From JBOCEF01 sp047610385 (GTDB lineage: Bacteria; Pseudomonadota; Alphaproteobacteria; Rhodobacterales; Rhodobacteraceae), in NCBI GenBank assembly GCA_047610385.1, contig JBLGAC010000039.1, positions 1 to 37,352 on the forward strand: a stretch of DNA of 37,352 nt, in the 5' to 3' direction. Both the position numbers and the translations under genes were made by a program. Position 1 is the first letter of the stretch. Each line of letters opens with the position of its first letter. The notes beneath the pieces were generated by a model. It made no database searches. It had not been told where the DNA came from and was given only the letters and a program-made list of their open reading frames with translations. This document shows positions 17,551 to 26,091 of this stretch, in pieces.

Positions 17551-17585
17551 GGGCGGAACGTGGTGCGGACGTTCCGCCCTTTTTT
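17551..17585 (+). terminator. Rho-independent terminator of nrdJ
   Basis: A perfect 11-bp stem, gggcggaacgt with acgttccgccc around a 7-base loop, runs into six T residues. It lies 177 bases after the nrdJ stop. A further GC hairpin at 17413-17438 precedes it in the 3' untranslated region. Confidence 0.93.
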
Positions 17586-18007
17586 ATTTGGCGATGTCAG
17601 AAAGCCATGCTGGCCATTACGGCCAGCCAAGGTGTGCAAAAAAGCGTCTTTGCCGTGGTTGGCAGCACGCTGGCCGTCTTAAGCGCGCCGATGTTTTGCG
17701 TGATGTTGGCGGAGTAGTCGCGGCTTTGAGGCGGCTTGATCCGAGCATCTCTTGAATTGCGCGCGGCAGATTTCAGCCAAATCATGTTACTGAGTTTTAT
17801 CGTGATGAATTTGGAGCTGATTGCGGTGAGCAAGGTTAATTCATAATTTGGCGATAGATGTAAATATATGAATGATAAAAAATCATAAACTCAATTATTT
17901 TCGTCTATATTTTCACATATTCTGCGTCTATATTGAAATATCTGCAATATTAACACCACGTCAGGCTGCATGAGCCACGAATGGCGCTATTTTTCTTCAA
18001 GGCACCT
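17586..18007. other. AT-rich intergenic region between nrdJ and the ubiH-like gene
   Basis: No gene is recognised. A minus-strand frame at 17597-17833 stays open for 78 residues but shows no family features and no ribosome-binding site. The part from 17820 to 17970 is clearly AT-rich against the neighbours and could be transferred DNA or an unannotated promoter. Both flanking genes point at this region, so no promoter is required. Confidence 0.45.
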
Positions 18008-19219
18008 TCACCCCTGCGCGCCCATGCCCATCTTCATCATCGCTTTGCGCACCGGCGCCAAGCCATAGATCGCCGACAGGCCCATGGTGCGCAGATCGCG
18101 GATCGGCTGCGCCTCAGCCAGGGCCGCGCGGTTCAGGGCGTCGATCCCTGCCACCCGCGCGGCCATGTCCGGCCAGCGCGCGCGGTGATAGCGGGTCAGC
18201 ACGGCGGGGGCACCGATATCCTCGCCCTTGGCGCGTGCGTCCGCCACGATGGCCCCAAGACAGGCGGCGTCGGCGATCGACATGTTCAGCCCCTGTGCGC
18301 CAATGGGCGGCAATACATGGGCCGCCTCTGCCATCAACGCGGTGCGCGGACCATCCAGCCGTTCTGCCAGCTGGCTGATGATCGGCCACAGCGCCCGGCG
18401 TGAGGCCAGCGTCAAGGGGCCAAGCACACCGCACGAACGCGCCAAGGCGGCGGTCTCAAATTCGGTCTGGTCCATCTCCATCAGTGTATGGGCCTTTGGT
18501 CCGGTCTCCATCCACACCACGGAGGACCGGTGCAGGCCATCGCGGTCCGGCAGCGGCACCAGCGTGAATGGCCCGCCGGTGCGGTGGATTTCGGTGGACA
18601 CGCCGTCATGGGGCTGGGGGTGGGACACCGCGAACACCAGCGCCTTTTGCCCATAGCCCCAGCGCCGCGCGGTCAGGCCGGCCATGCGCCGGACCTCGCT
18701 GTCGCGCCCGTCGGCGGCGACCACGAGGGCGGCGCGCACGCGGGTCCCGTCGGTCAGATGGGCAATCGCTTCGCGCGATCGAAAGGTCAGACGCGACAGG
18801 CCCGCGGGCGCGCGCAGCTCAGCGTTCGGGCAATCGGCCAGATGCGCGGTCAGCGCCGCGCGGATCGTAAGGTTCGGCAGGTTCCAGCCAAAGGGGCGGT
18901 CCTGCATCTCTGCCGCCTCAAAATCCGCACGGCGGCGGATTTCCGGGGCGACGCCGCCGGCGTCCAGCAGGCGCATGACCCAAAGGGGCGCGGCCTGATC
19001 GGCCAGCCGTGCCCAGGCGCCCGCCTGATCCAGCGCGTCCACGGACGGGGTCATCAGCGCCGCGGTCCGCAGGTCTGCGCCGGGGGCGGCGGGGGCAGTG
19101 ACCGCCGCCGCCTGATCAACGCACAGCACCGACAGCCCGCGCCCGGCGAAAATGGCGGCAGCGGACAGCCCTGCGGGGCCACCACCGACCACCAGAATGT
19201 CGACCAAAACATCAGTCAT
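18008..19219 (-). CDS. ubiH: UbiH/UbiF/COQ6-family FAD monooxygenase
   Basis: This 403-residue flavoprotein probably hydroxylates the ring of a ubiquinone precursor. The FAD dinucleotide motif VVGGGPAGLSAA is near residue 10, the DG motif VVAADGRDSEVRR near 170, and the second FAD motif AEAAHVLPPIGAQGLNMSI near 295. In the last one Ala-Glu replaces the usual Gly-Asp before AAH, a small deviation in a residue that contacts FAD ribose. Which ring position it acts on cannot be told from sequence. Its start overlaps the stop of the HAD gene (ATGA), so the two form an operon. Confidence 0.87.
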   Translation of the reverse strand: MTDVLVDILVVGGGPAGLSAAAIFAGRGLSVLCVDQAAAVTAPAAPGADLRTAALMTPSVDALDQAGAWARLADQAAPLWVMRLLDAGGVAPEIRRRADFEAAEMQDRPFGWNLPNLTIRAALTAHLADCPNAELRAPAGLSRLTFRSREAIAHLTDGTRVRAALVVAADGRDSEVRRMAGLTARRWGYGQKALVFAVSHPQPHDGVSTEIHRTGGPFTLVPLPDRDGLHRSSVVWMETGPKAHTLMEMDQTEFETAALARSCGVLGPLTLASRRALWPIISQLAERLDGPRTALMAEAAHVLPPIGAQGLNMSIADAACLGAIVADARAKGEDIGAPAVLTRYHRARWPDMAARVAGIDALNRAALAEAQPIRDLRTMGLSAIYGLAPVRKAMMKMGMGAQG

Positions 19220-20028
19220 GATGGCATCCCCTGCGGGTCGAGCAGGCGCATGAGGAAATCGGACAGGTCGGGCGTGACGAAATCCACATAATCGGGCGTC
19301 TCCGGCGCTGGGGGGGCGATGGGGGGTAGGGTGGCGGCATGGGCGATCAGCGCAGCACTTGATTTTGGCCCCGATTGAAGTGTGGGTGCCATGCTCGGTT
19401 GGTCGGCCGCGCTGCGTGCTGGTCCGCCACGCGCCGCCGATCCTGGGGGCGGCGATGGCCGGACCAGCACCGTCACCGTGCCCAAGGCGTGCGGCACTTT
19501 GAGGTTGCGTGGATCGTCTTCGAAGAACGCGGCGCGGGCGGGGTTCAGCCCATCGGCCCCGAAGATGCGCTGATAGGCGGCGGCGCGGGGCTTGGGGGTG
19601 TAGAGGGCCTGTTCAATGGCCCACACTTTTTCAAAGGCACCAGCCAGCCCCAGTGCCTTGAGCACGTTATGGGCATAGGTCTCGGCCCCGTTGGTGTAGA
19701 TGATCTTGCGACCGGGCAGGGCGTCGATCGCGGCGCGCAGGCGCGGATCGGGCGTCATGACGGAAAAGTCGACCTCATGCACTTCGCGCAGGAACGGGTC
19801 CGGGTCGATCTGGTAATGGATCATCAGGCCCGCCAGCGTGGTGCCATGGTCGTGCCAATAGCTGCGGCGCAGCGTGTCTGCCTCGGCGGCGCCGACGCCG
19901 AGTTCACGTTGCAGATAGCCCGAAATCCGCGCCTCGATCTGTCGGAACAGGCGGTCGTCGGGCGGGTAAAGTGTGTTGTCGAGATCGAAGATCCAAGTCT
20001 CGACACGGTCAAACGGAGGATTAATCAT
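19216..20028 (-). CDS. HAD hydrolase, pyrimidine 5'-nucleotidase type, with long C-terminal linker insertion
   Basis: This 270-residue HAD phosphatase has motif I FDLDNTLYPP, motif II YTNG, motif III Lys (YTPKP) and motif IV FFEDDPRNL. The family usually has about 210-220 residues and ends soon after VLV(R/A)P. Here a Pro/Ala/Ser-rich stretch of roughly 55 residues follows VLVRP before the final helix VDFVTPDLSDFL. Its DNA includes an 11-bp inverted repeat. The likely role is dephosphorylation of pyrimidine nucleotides or similar. There is no clear ribosome-binding site, so it may be leaderless. It is coupled to the ubiH-like gene. Confidence 0.87.
   Translation of the reverse strand: MINPPFDRVETWIFDLDNTLYPPDDRLFRQIEARISGYLQRELGVGAAEADTLRRSYWHDHGTTLAGLMIHYQIDPDPFLREVHEVDFSVMTPDPRLRAAIDALPGRKIIYTNGAETYAHNVLKALGLAGAFEKVWAIEQALYTPKPRAAAYQRIFGADGLNPARAAFFEDDPRNLKVPHALGTVTVLVRPSPPPGSAARGGPARSAADQPSMAPTLQSGPKSSAALIAHAATLPPIAPPAPETPDYVDFVTPDLSDFLMRLLDPQGMPS
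19416..19470. repeat. Inverted repeat inside the HAD gene linker
   Basis: The arms gtgctggtccg (19416-19426) and cggaccagcac (19460-19470) are perfect over 11 bp. The loop has its own GC hairpin. The right arm encodes the conserved VLVR of the HAD protein; the left arm lies in the extra linker, as if an inverted copy of host sequence had been created with the insertion. Confidence 0.7.
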
Positions 20029-20115
20029 ACGTATTCACATAGCCCGCGGATGGTTTCCGGTCTATGTGCAGGAAACGCCCGCGGCGCCGCAGGGGGGGGA
20101 TCGAAAGGAACGACC

Positions 20116-20979
20116 ATGACCGCCAAGCTCGATTGGGAAGGCCGCGTGGGCGCGGAATGGGCCGACAAGGCCGATGCGCTGGACCGTCTGCTGGGCCCGT
20201 CGGGGGATGCCGCGCTGGCAGCGCTGGGGCTGCGTTCCGGCGCGCGGGTGCTGGATCTGGGCTGCGGTGCAGGCGCGACCAGCTTTGCGCTGGCCGACGC
20301 GGTCGGGCCGCAGGGCGCGGTCTGGGGCGTGGACGTGTCGTCCGACCTGTTGGCGCGGGCGCGCGACCGGCAGGCGGCGCGTGGGGCCGCCGGGGTGCAT
20401 TTCGTGCAAGCGGATGCGTCCCGATGGCAGCCCGACGCGCCGATGGACGCGCTGTATTCGCGCTGTGGGGCGATGTTCTTCGACGATCCGGGCGCGGCGT
20501 TCGCGCATCTGCGCGCCATCATGGCACCCGGCGCGCCGCTGGCCATCGCCTGCTGGCGCGCGCCGCGGTTGAATGAATGGGCTTCGCTGCCGATCCGGCT
20601 GGCGGGCGATCTGATCGCGCCCGCCGGACCGCCAACAGCCGGCGCGCCCGGACCGTTTGCATGGGCTGATCCCGACGACTTTGTCCCGATGCTGCAAGGC
20701 GCGGGCTGGCGCGACGTCGCCGCGACGCCCTTTGACCATGACGCGCCGATCGGCGCCGGTGATGACCCCGACCCGGCGATGCGCGCGGTGGCGTTTGCCT
20801 GCCGGATCGGGCCGCTTGCCAGCCGTCTAGCAGGCAAGCCGCCGGAATTCCGCGCCGCGGTCAAGGCGCGGCTACGCAGCGGCTTTGCGCCGTTTGTGAA
20901 GGACGGGGCGGTGCGGGTCGCCGCCTCGGCCTGGATTGTGACGGCGCGTGCGCCTGAGGGGGTCAGTCCTCAGGCTTGA
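20116..20979 (+). CDS. SAM-dependent methyltransferase (class I)
   Basis: This 287-residue protein has motif I as VLDLGCGAGATSF near residue 47 and a post-I acidic residue in VWGVDVSSDLL. Motif II-like sequence with LYSRCGAMFFDD and motif III-like RAIMAPGAPLAIACWR follow. The acceptor is unknown; the closest general type is the UbiE/SmtA-like group. ATG 20116 has AAAGGA 7 bases upstream, so I placed the start there although the frame is open much further upstream, antisense to the HAD gene. It diverges from the HAD gene with 87 bases between. Its 3' end overlaps msrB by 17 bases, tail to tail. Confidence 0.85.
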   Translation: MTAKLDWEGRVGAEWADKADALDRLLGPSGDAALAALGLRSGARVLDLGCGAGATSFALADAVGPQGAVWGVDVSSDLLARARDRQAARGAAGVHFVQADASRWQPDAPMDALYSRCGAMFFDDPGAAFAHLRAIMAPGAPLAIACWRAPRLNEWASLPIRLAGDLIAPAGPPTAGAPGPFAWADPDDFVPMLQGAGWRDVAATPFDHDAPIGAGDDPDPAMRAVAFACRIGPLASRLAGKPPEFRAAVKARLRSGFAPFVKDGAVRVAASAWIVTARAPEGVSPQA

Positions 20980-21358
20980 AATCAATGGCGACGCCATTGA
21001 TGCAATAGCGAAGGCCGGTCTCGGTCGGCCCGTCGGGAAAGACATGGCCGAGATGCGCGTCGCATTTGGCACAGATCACTTCGGTGCGGCGCATGAAGTG
21101 GCTGCCATCTTCGTGCATTTCGACAGCGGTCTGGTCTGCGGCACGATCAAAACTTGGCCAGCCGCAGCCTGCATCAAACTTGGCCGAGGCCTCGAACAAC
21201 GGTGCGCCGCAGCAGGTGCACAGAAAACCCCCGGGCTTTTCGGGGAAATTGTCATGGGTTCCGGGCCGCTCGGTGCCTTTTTTTCTGGTCACTTCGTAGG
21301 CGAGATCGGAAAGCTGGGCGCGCCATTCTGCTTCGGTCTTGACGATCTTGTCGGTCAT
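20963..21358 (-). CDS. msrB: Peptide-methionine (R)-S-oxide reductase
   Basis: This 131-residue enzyme reduces methionine-R-sulfoxide in oxidised proteins. It has the catalytic Cys119 in RYCINGVAI and two zinc CxxC pairs (Cys47/Cys50 and Cys96/Cys99). GWPSF and HLGHVFPDGP complete the signature. A resolving cysteine near residue 65 (DAGCGWPSF) is present. AAGGAGA lies before the ATG. It is a single gene, overlapping the methyltransferase at its 3' end, and has no signal peptide, so it is cytoplasmic. Confidence 0.96.
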   Translation of the reverse strand: MTDKIVKTEAEWRAQLSDLAYEVTRKKGTERPGTHDNFPEKPGGFLCTCCGAPLFEASAKFDAGCGWPSFDRAADQTAVEMHEDGSHFMRRTEVICAKCDAHLGHVFPDGPTETGLRYCINGVAIDFKPED

Positions 21359-21465
21359 GGTGTCTCCTTCGCCGCGTGGCGTCTTGAAAATGCGCCGTCG
21401 TGGTCATTATCGCGTCACTGATCATATAGTATCTAGTGCGAACCGACTTTATTTGGAGAGGCGCA

Positions 21466-22245
21466 ATGTCTGCCCAGGCTTCAGGACGGTTCAAGGCGCG
21501 GTTCAGCAGCGCGCCTGACGACATGGTTGCGGCCCAACGCCTGCGCCACAAAGCGTTCATCGCCGCCCGGCTTGGCGACATGTCCGCAGAAGGGCCGCGT
21601 GCGCTGGGCCTCGACGCCGATGAATTCGACGCGCTTTGCACCCATGCGCTGATCGAGGATGCCGAGAGCGGGCGGCTGGTCTGCTGCTTTCGCATGATGC
21701 ATCTGGCGGACGGGTCCGAGATCGCGCGCAGCTATTCGGCGAAATACTATGAGCTGTCGGCGCTGAAGGATTACCCCTCGCCGATGGTGGAGATGGGGCG
21801 CTTCTGCGTGGATCCCGAATTTTCGTCGCCTGATGTGCTGCGCGTGGCCTGGGGCGCGATGACCGAATTTGTGGACACCAACAAGGTCGGCCTGCTGTTC
21901 GGCTGCTCCAGCTTTGAGGGGGTGGACGAGCAGACCTATCTCGACGCGTTTGCCTATCTGAATGCGCGCCATCTGGCGCCCAAACGCTGGCTGCCGCGGG
22001 TGAAGGCGCCAGCGGTGTTCCGTTTTGCCATGCATCTGGGGCTGACCCGGCCCAACATGAAACTGGCGATGAAGCGGATGCCGCCTTTGCTGCGCACCTA
22101 TCTGACCATGGGCGGCTGGGTGTCCGATCATGCAGTGATCGACCGCGACCTGAACACGCTGCATGTGTTCACAGGAGTGGAGATCGACCGCGTGCCCGCC
22201 TCGCGTCGCCGTTTGCTGCGTATGGCAGTGCCAACAGTGGGCTGA
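21466..22245 (+). CDS. olsB: Ornithine N-acyltransferase OlsB (lyso-ornithine lipid synthase)
   Basis: This 259-residue GNAT-fold acyltransferase resembles OlsB, which moves a 3-hydroxyacyl group from acyl-ACP to ornithine in the first step of ornithine lipid synthesis. Seen features are the N-terminal AAQRLRHKAF, the central MVEMGRFCVDPEFSSPDVLRV typical of the OlsB/hemolysin group, and FGCSSFEGVD. ATG 21466 follows GGAGAG by 5 bases; an earlier GTG is in frame but lacks such a site. olsA does not follow, unlike in the olsBA operons of related species, so the second acyltransferase must be elsewhere. Confidence 0.88.
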   Translation: MSAQASGRFKARFSSAPDDMVAAQRLRHKAFIAARLGDMSAEGPRALGLDADEFDALCTHALIEDAESGRLVCCFRMMHLADGSEIARSYSAKYYELSALKDYPSPMVEMGRFCVDPEFSSPDVLRVAWGAMTEFVDTNKVGLLFGCSSFEGVDEQTYLDAFAYLNARHLAPKRWLPRVKAPAVFRFAMHLGLTRPNMKLAMKRMPPLLRTYLTMGGWVSDHAVIDRDLNTLHVFTGVEIDRVPASRRRLLRMAVPTVG

Positions 22246-22347
22246 CCGGGGCGGCATTTTCTTCTGCGAAGAAAATAGGCGCACGCTTGCGCGGCGCCGG
22301 GCGATCGCGTCTGCTGGTGCGCATCAATTCAAGCCGCAGGAGCGCGT

Positions 22348-23160
22348 ATGTCCGAACCCGTCCCGTCTGGCCCCGTCCCCTCTGGCCCCGACGCCGTGCT
22401 GGTGCGCAATGACGGGCCAGTGCGGATCGTCGCGCTGAACCGCCCCGCAAGGCGCAATGCCGTGGACCCTGCCACGGCCGCGGCGCTGAAGGGGGCCTTT
22501 GCGGATTTTGATGCGGATGACAGCGCCCGGGTGCTGGTGTTGACCGGCGAGGGCGGCAATTTCTGCGCGGGCGCCGATCTGGGCGCCGTGGCGGCGGGCG
22601 GGTTTGTCTTTGACCCTGAGGGTGCTGACGGCCCGCTCGGCCCCACGCGCATGGCGCTGTCCAAGCCTTCGATCGCCGCGGTGGAGGGATATGCCGTGGC
22701 GGGCGGGTTGGAGCTGGCCTTGCTGTGCGATCTGCGCGTGGCATCTGCCCTGGCCGTGTTTGGCGTGTTCTGCCGCCGCTGGGGTGTGCCGCTGGTGGAT
22801 GGCGGCACGGTGCGCCTGCCGCGCATCATCGGGCAGGGCCGGGCCATGGACATGATCCTGACCGGCCGCGCGGTGGATGGCCATGAGGCGCTGTCTTGGG
22901 GGCTGGTGAACCGCATTGCAGCGCCGGGCATGGTGCTGGCCGACGCGGTGGCGCTGGCCCATGACATCGCGGCCTTCCCGCAGATCTGCATGAATTCAGA
23001 TCGCGAAAGTGCGCTGGCGCAATGGTCGCTGCCGATGGGGGATGCGCTGCGAGGGGAATCGCGCCTCGGCGCCCGGCCGCTGGCTGCTGAGGCTGAAGGC
23101 GGGGCGGGGCGTTTTGCCAAGGGCGCCGGGCGGCATGGCAAGTTCGGGCCCGAAGACTGA
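22348..23160 (+). CDS. Enoyl-CoA hydratase/isomerase (crotonase) family protein
   Basis: This 270-residue protein has the crotonase fold. The oxyanion-hole residues lie in GGNFCAGADL and in AVEGYAVAGGLELALLCDLR. The usual first catalytic Glu position after that helix reads FCRRWGVPLVDGG, where the Asp/Gly region fits non-classical members. The N-terminus carries a tandem PVPSG duplication. The C-terminus is rich in Gly, Ala and Arg. The substrate is unknown. CAGGAG lies 7 bases before the ATG. It lies 102 bases after olsB on the same strand and may be co-transcribed. Confidence 0.88.
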   Translation: MSEPVPSGPVPSGPDAVLVRNDGPVRIVALNRPARRNAVDPATAAALKGAFADFDADDSARVLVLTGEGGNFCAGADLGAVAAGGFVFDPEGADGPLGPTRMALSKPSIAAVEGYAVAGGLELALLCDLRVASALAVFGVFCRRWGVPLVDGGTVRLPRIIGQGRAMDMILTGRAVDGHEALSWGLVNRIAAPGMVLADAVALAHDIAAFPQICMNSDRESALAQWSLPMGDALRGESRLGARPLAAEAEGGAGRFAKGAGRHGKFGPED

Positions 23161-23243
23161 GGCGCCCCATGCGGCGACTGCCGCGGCGGGCCGAGGGGGC
23201 GCAAGGCGCCCGAGGACCGCGCCGCCGCTGGGCATCCCGGCGG

Positions 23244-23960
23244 TCAGGCCTTCTCGCGCACCATCACCTGGTTGCCTTCAGAGCGGCGCAGATCAAACGC
23301 CCCAGTCTTACGTATCAGGTCCGACAGCTTGCCGCAGCCATAGGTGCGGGTATCAAAATCCGGCGCCATGTTGCCCAACCGGCTGCCGAGGGCACCGAGC
23401 GGGGTCCACCCGTCCTCATCCGCGATGTCAGCCATGGCCTGACGGATGATCGGGGCGGCGTGGATCGGTGCCTCGGGCGGGGGGGCAGCCCCGGGGGCGG
23501 CGCTTTCGGCGATCTGGGGGGGCACGAGGTTCTCAGTGAAAATGAACCGCTTGCAGGCCTGACGGAACGCTTCGGGCGTGGTGCGGCGGCCGACCCCGAA
23601 CACGTCCACGCCCTGCTCACGGATGCGCGACGCAAGCCGCGTGAAGTCGCTGTCGGAGCTGACCAGCACGAACCCTTCGAACCTGCCTGAATGCAGCAGG
23701 TCCATCGCGTCAATCACCAGCGTGATGTCAGACGAATTCTTGCCCACCGTATACGCGAATTGCTGATGCGGGATGATGGCGTGCTTGGCCAGCACGTCCG
23801 CCCAACCCGACAGCTGTTTTGATGAAAAATCCCCGTAGATGCGCCGAACCGAAGCTTCGCCGATCTTGGCCAGTTCTACGAAAAGACTGTCGGCGATCTT
23901 GGCGGACGTGTTGTCTGCGTCGATCAGGACGGCGAGGCGCGGCAGGGTGTCTTTGGTCAT
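23244..23960 (-). CDS. NYN-domain (PIN-like) protein with C-terminal OST-HTH/LOTUS domain
   Basis: This 238-residue protein has an N-terminal NYN domain with its acidic residues: LAVLIDADN at the start, DITLVIDAMDLL near 78, and VLVSSDSDFTRLA near 100. After a Pro/Ala linker, residues about 170-235 form an OST-HTH-like domain (DEDGWTPLGALGSRL, then FDLRR). NYN domains are PIN-type nucleases; LOTUS domains bind RNA. This LabA/DUF88 type is widespread, and an RNase role is likely but unproven. It is the last gene of a minus-strand run, 32 bases after the O-antigen ligase gene. Confidence 0.87.
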   Translation of the reverse strand: MTKDTLPRLAVLIDADNTSAKIADSLFVELAKIGEASVRRIYGDFSSKQLSGWADVLAKHAIIPHQQFAYTVGKNSSDITLVIDAMDLLHSGRFEGFVLVSSDSDFTRLASRIREQGVDVFGVGRRTTPEAFRQACKRFIFTENLVPPQIAESAAPGAAPPPEAPIHAAPIIRQAMADIADEDGWTPLGALGSRLGNMAPDFDTRTYGCGKLSDLIRKTGAFDLRRSEGNQVMVREKA

Positions 23961-23992
23961 GACGGGCGTCTCCGCGGGGTTTCGGGCGGCGG

Positions 23993-25246
23993 TCAGCGTT
24001 TGGGCTTGGTCAGGCGCGTGCGCTGTTCGGTCAGTCGGATCAGGATGGCGGCGAGAATAAAAAACCCCGGCGCCGCGTTCCAGGCGGTGTGCGCGCCCAT
24101 CACCATCATCCGCAGCACGAACGAGGCGCAGAGCGCGAGCCCGATCGGCGCGAACCAGCTTTCAAACATGCTGCGGCGCACAAAGTGAAACAGAAGCGCC
24201 CCCCAGAATGCCACGAACAGTGTGCCCGCAATGATCCCAGTTTCAAAATAGGCCAGCAGGAACGCATTGTCCAAAGGCTGGCCAAATTTTGGCACCGTCA
24301 TTTTGTAACCAATGCCCATCAGAGCGTTGCTCTGAAAGATGTCGATGAAATATTCAAACAGCTGTAGCCGCACCGATTCAGTGAACTGGCCCTGCCCGGA
24401 CAGATTCAGGAAATCCAGCCGCGCCAGCTGCGTGAACTCCGCACCGTCGGTGTTGATGCGGATAGCGCCTGCCATCACCGCGAATGTCGCGACCAGCGAC
24501 AGCCCCAACGCGCCCAACACTGCGCCCGCCCGGACCCGGATCGCGCCGGATGCCAGCCCCAGCACCATCGCCGCCGTGATTTGCAGAATGCCACCGCGCG
24601 AAGCAGAATAAAATAGCGCCGCGGCGGTTACAACGGCGACCGTCATCGACAGCGCTGCGGGCATCTTCTGACCCAGCGCTGGGCGCACCAGAAACCATGA
24701 TGTGAACCACAGCGCCGCCTGCAGCCCGAAGCTGCCCGAATTGCCCACCAGCCCGCCGGCGCGCAGCACCGGATCGGCGCCGCGTTCCAGCCACAGCATC
24801 TGCTGGTTGTCCTGCACCTGGATGCCCATGAAATGCAGCATCATTCCGCCGATCATCGCCACCCCGCAGCCCAGCAGAAAGCGGTCGTTGACTTGCCGCG
24901 CCAGTGCCAGATCAAAGTCACGGATGCCGAACACCAGCAGGAACGGGCTGAACAGCAGGAATTGCCTGAGCGCCACCGCAAAGGTCCGAATGCCGAACCC
25001 CGCACCATCCAGCAAAAACACCAGCGCCGAGGACAGCACCGCGATCACGCAATAGGCGATGTAGAAGATCGTGAACTGCGGGATCTGCCGCGTGCCGCGC
25101 AGGCTGAACCACAGCAACAGCGGGGCCATGACTTCGAAGACCGTGATTGAGGTGGCGCCGAAATAGAAGCCTCCGAAAGGTGAGACCAGCGCGAGGAACT
25201 TCACATAGTCGCGCGATGCTCCGTCTTGGCTGAAGCGCATCTTCAC
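23993..25246 (-). CDS. O-antigen ligase/polymerase family membrane protein
   Basis: This 417-residue protein is highly hydrophobic with about ten to twelve membrane helices. The family trait is a large periplasmic loop before a conserved region; here it is seen around SVRLQLFEYFIDIF, MGIGYKM and LDNAFLLAYFETGIIAG, typical of Wzy/WaaL-like proteins. It polymerises or attaches surface polysaccharide at the outer face of the inner membrane. The start is a GTG at 25246 that overlaps the sulfotransferase stop (GTGA), or the ATG two codons later. The coupling suggests that the glycan is sulfated. Confidence 0.85.
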   Translation of the reverse strand: MKMRFSQDGASRDYVKFLALVSPFGGFYFGATSITVFEVMAPLLLWFSLRGTRQIPQFTIFYIAYCVIAVLSSALVFLLDGAGFGIRTFAVALRQFLLFSPFLLVFGIRDFDLALARQVNDRFLLGCGVAMIGGMMLHFMGIQVQDNQQMLWLERGADPVLRAGGLVGNSGSFGLQAALWFTSWFLVRPALGQKMPAALSMTVAVVTAAALFYSASRGGILQITAAMVLGLASGAIRVRAGAVLGALGLSLVATFAVMAGAIRINTDGAEFTQLARLDFLNLSGQGQFTESVRLQLFEYFIDIFQSNALMGIGYKMTVPKFGQPLDNAFLLAYFETGIIAGTLFVAFWGALLFHFVRRSMFESWFAPIGLALCASFVLRMMVMGAHTAWNAAPGFFILAAILIRLTEQRTRLTKPKR

Positions 25247-26091
25247 GGACGGTAGCCCCTTGCCGCCAGCGCGTCGCCGCAGGTCGCATCAATGGCTGCG
25301 CGGTCTGCGGCGCTGAGCTTGGAGATGCTGCGCGCGTTCATGTTCTGCACCGACGATTTGGTTTTGTGGATGGTGAATTCGCCGTCAACATCGACGCCGC
25401 CGCGTGCAATGCCGATGAAATCTTCAACGGCACCAAGGGTCTTTGCTGGGTCGGCGCACAGGTCCTCATAGGTGATTTCCATGAAGTCGCGCAGGTCGCC
25501 GCGCGCTGCGTCCACGACCTCTAGGGAGCGGCGCCATTGTTCGGCGCACAGCTCTATTGGGTAAAAGTCGGGATGCTCACGGTTCGGGAACCGCTTCATC
25601 TGGGCCTTGCGCTGGATGCCTTCGGCCACCGCATAGCCGTTGCGCACGATATGCACAAAGCAGGCGGGGGCGAACTGGCGCTGAAGCGCCTGCATGCGCA
25701 GGACGTTTGGGATGGATTTTTCAAGGTAGACGTCGACTTCACCCTTCTCCCAAAAGCCCCACTGGCGGCGGATCGCGTCATAATCGGCGTCGGTCATGGC
25801 GGCGTCGCTGGCGCGGATCGCGTCCTCACATTTGGACCACATCCGGGTCCAGCCATGGTTCTCGGGCATGTCCAGCCGGTCGGTGAGGAACATGCCCTCC
25901 TCCGTCAGGCCCTTGATCTGCGGATGACCCAGCAGCAGCCGCGACAGCAGCGTGGTGCCCGAATTGTAGCATCCGACCACGAACAGCCATTTGCGAGGGG
26001 CAAGCGGCTTGCCAAGCGCGCGGGTCAGCATATGGCCAGGTGCCGATTGGGTGGCGCGCCGCCAGGCGACTTTGTGCAGATCGTTACGCAT
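25243..26091 (-). CDS. Sulfotransferase family protein
   Basis: This 282-residue protein has a PAPS-binding 5'-phosphosulfate loop, FVVGCYNSGTTLLSRLL (residues about 37-53), and a 3'-phosphate motif CFVHIVRNGYAVAEG near 147. It would transfer sulfate from PAPS to a hydroxyl group. The C-terminal helices contain ITYEDLCADPAKTL, usual in this family. The start is uncertain: neither ATG 26091 nor the internal ATG at 26031 has a strong ribosome-binding site. It is coupled to the O-antigen ligase gene, so a surface polysaccharide is the likely acceptor (inference). Confidence 0.87.
   Translation of the reverse strand: MRNDLHKVAWRRATQSAPGHMLTRALGKPLAPRKWLFVVGCYNSGTTLLSRLLLGHPQIKGLTEEGMFLTDRLDMPENHGWTRMWSKCEDAIRASDAAMTDADYDAIRRQWGFWEKGEVDVYLEKSIPNVLRMQALQRQFAPACFVHIVRNGYAVAEGIQRKAQMKRFPNREHPDFYPIELCAEQWRRSLEVVDAARGDLRDFMEITYEDLCADPAKTLGAVEDFIGIARGGVDVDGEFTIHKTKSSVQNMNARSISKLSAADRAAIDATCGDALAARGYRP

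Noticed and set aside
17597..17833. A 78-codon minus-strand ORF after nrdJ
   Set aside because: No ribosome-binding site, no recognisable features, and it lies in an AT-rich spacer.
19375..20115. Upstream extension of the methyltransferase frame
   Set aside because: It lies antisense to the HAD gene, and the internal ATG 20116 has a clear ribosome-binding site and begins the methyltransferase fold.
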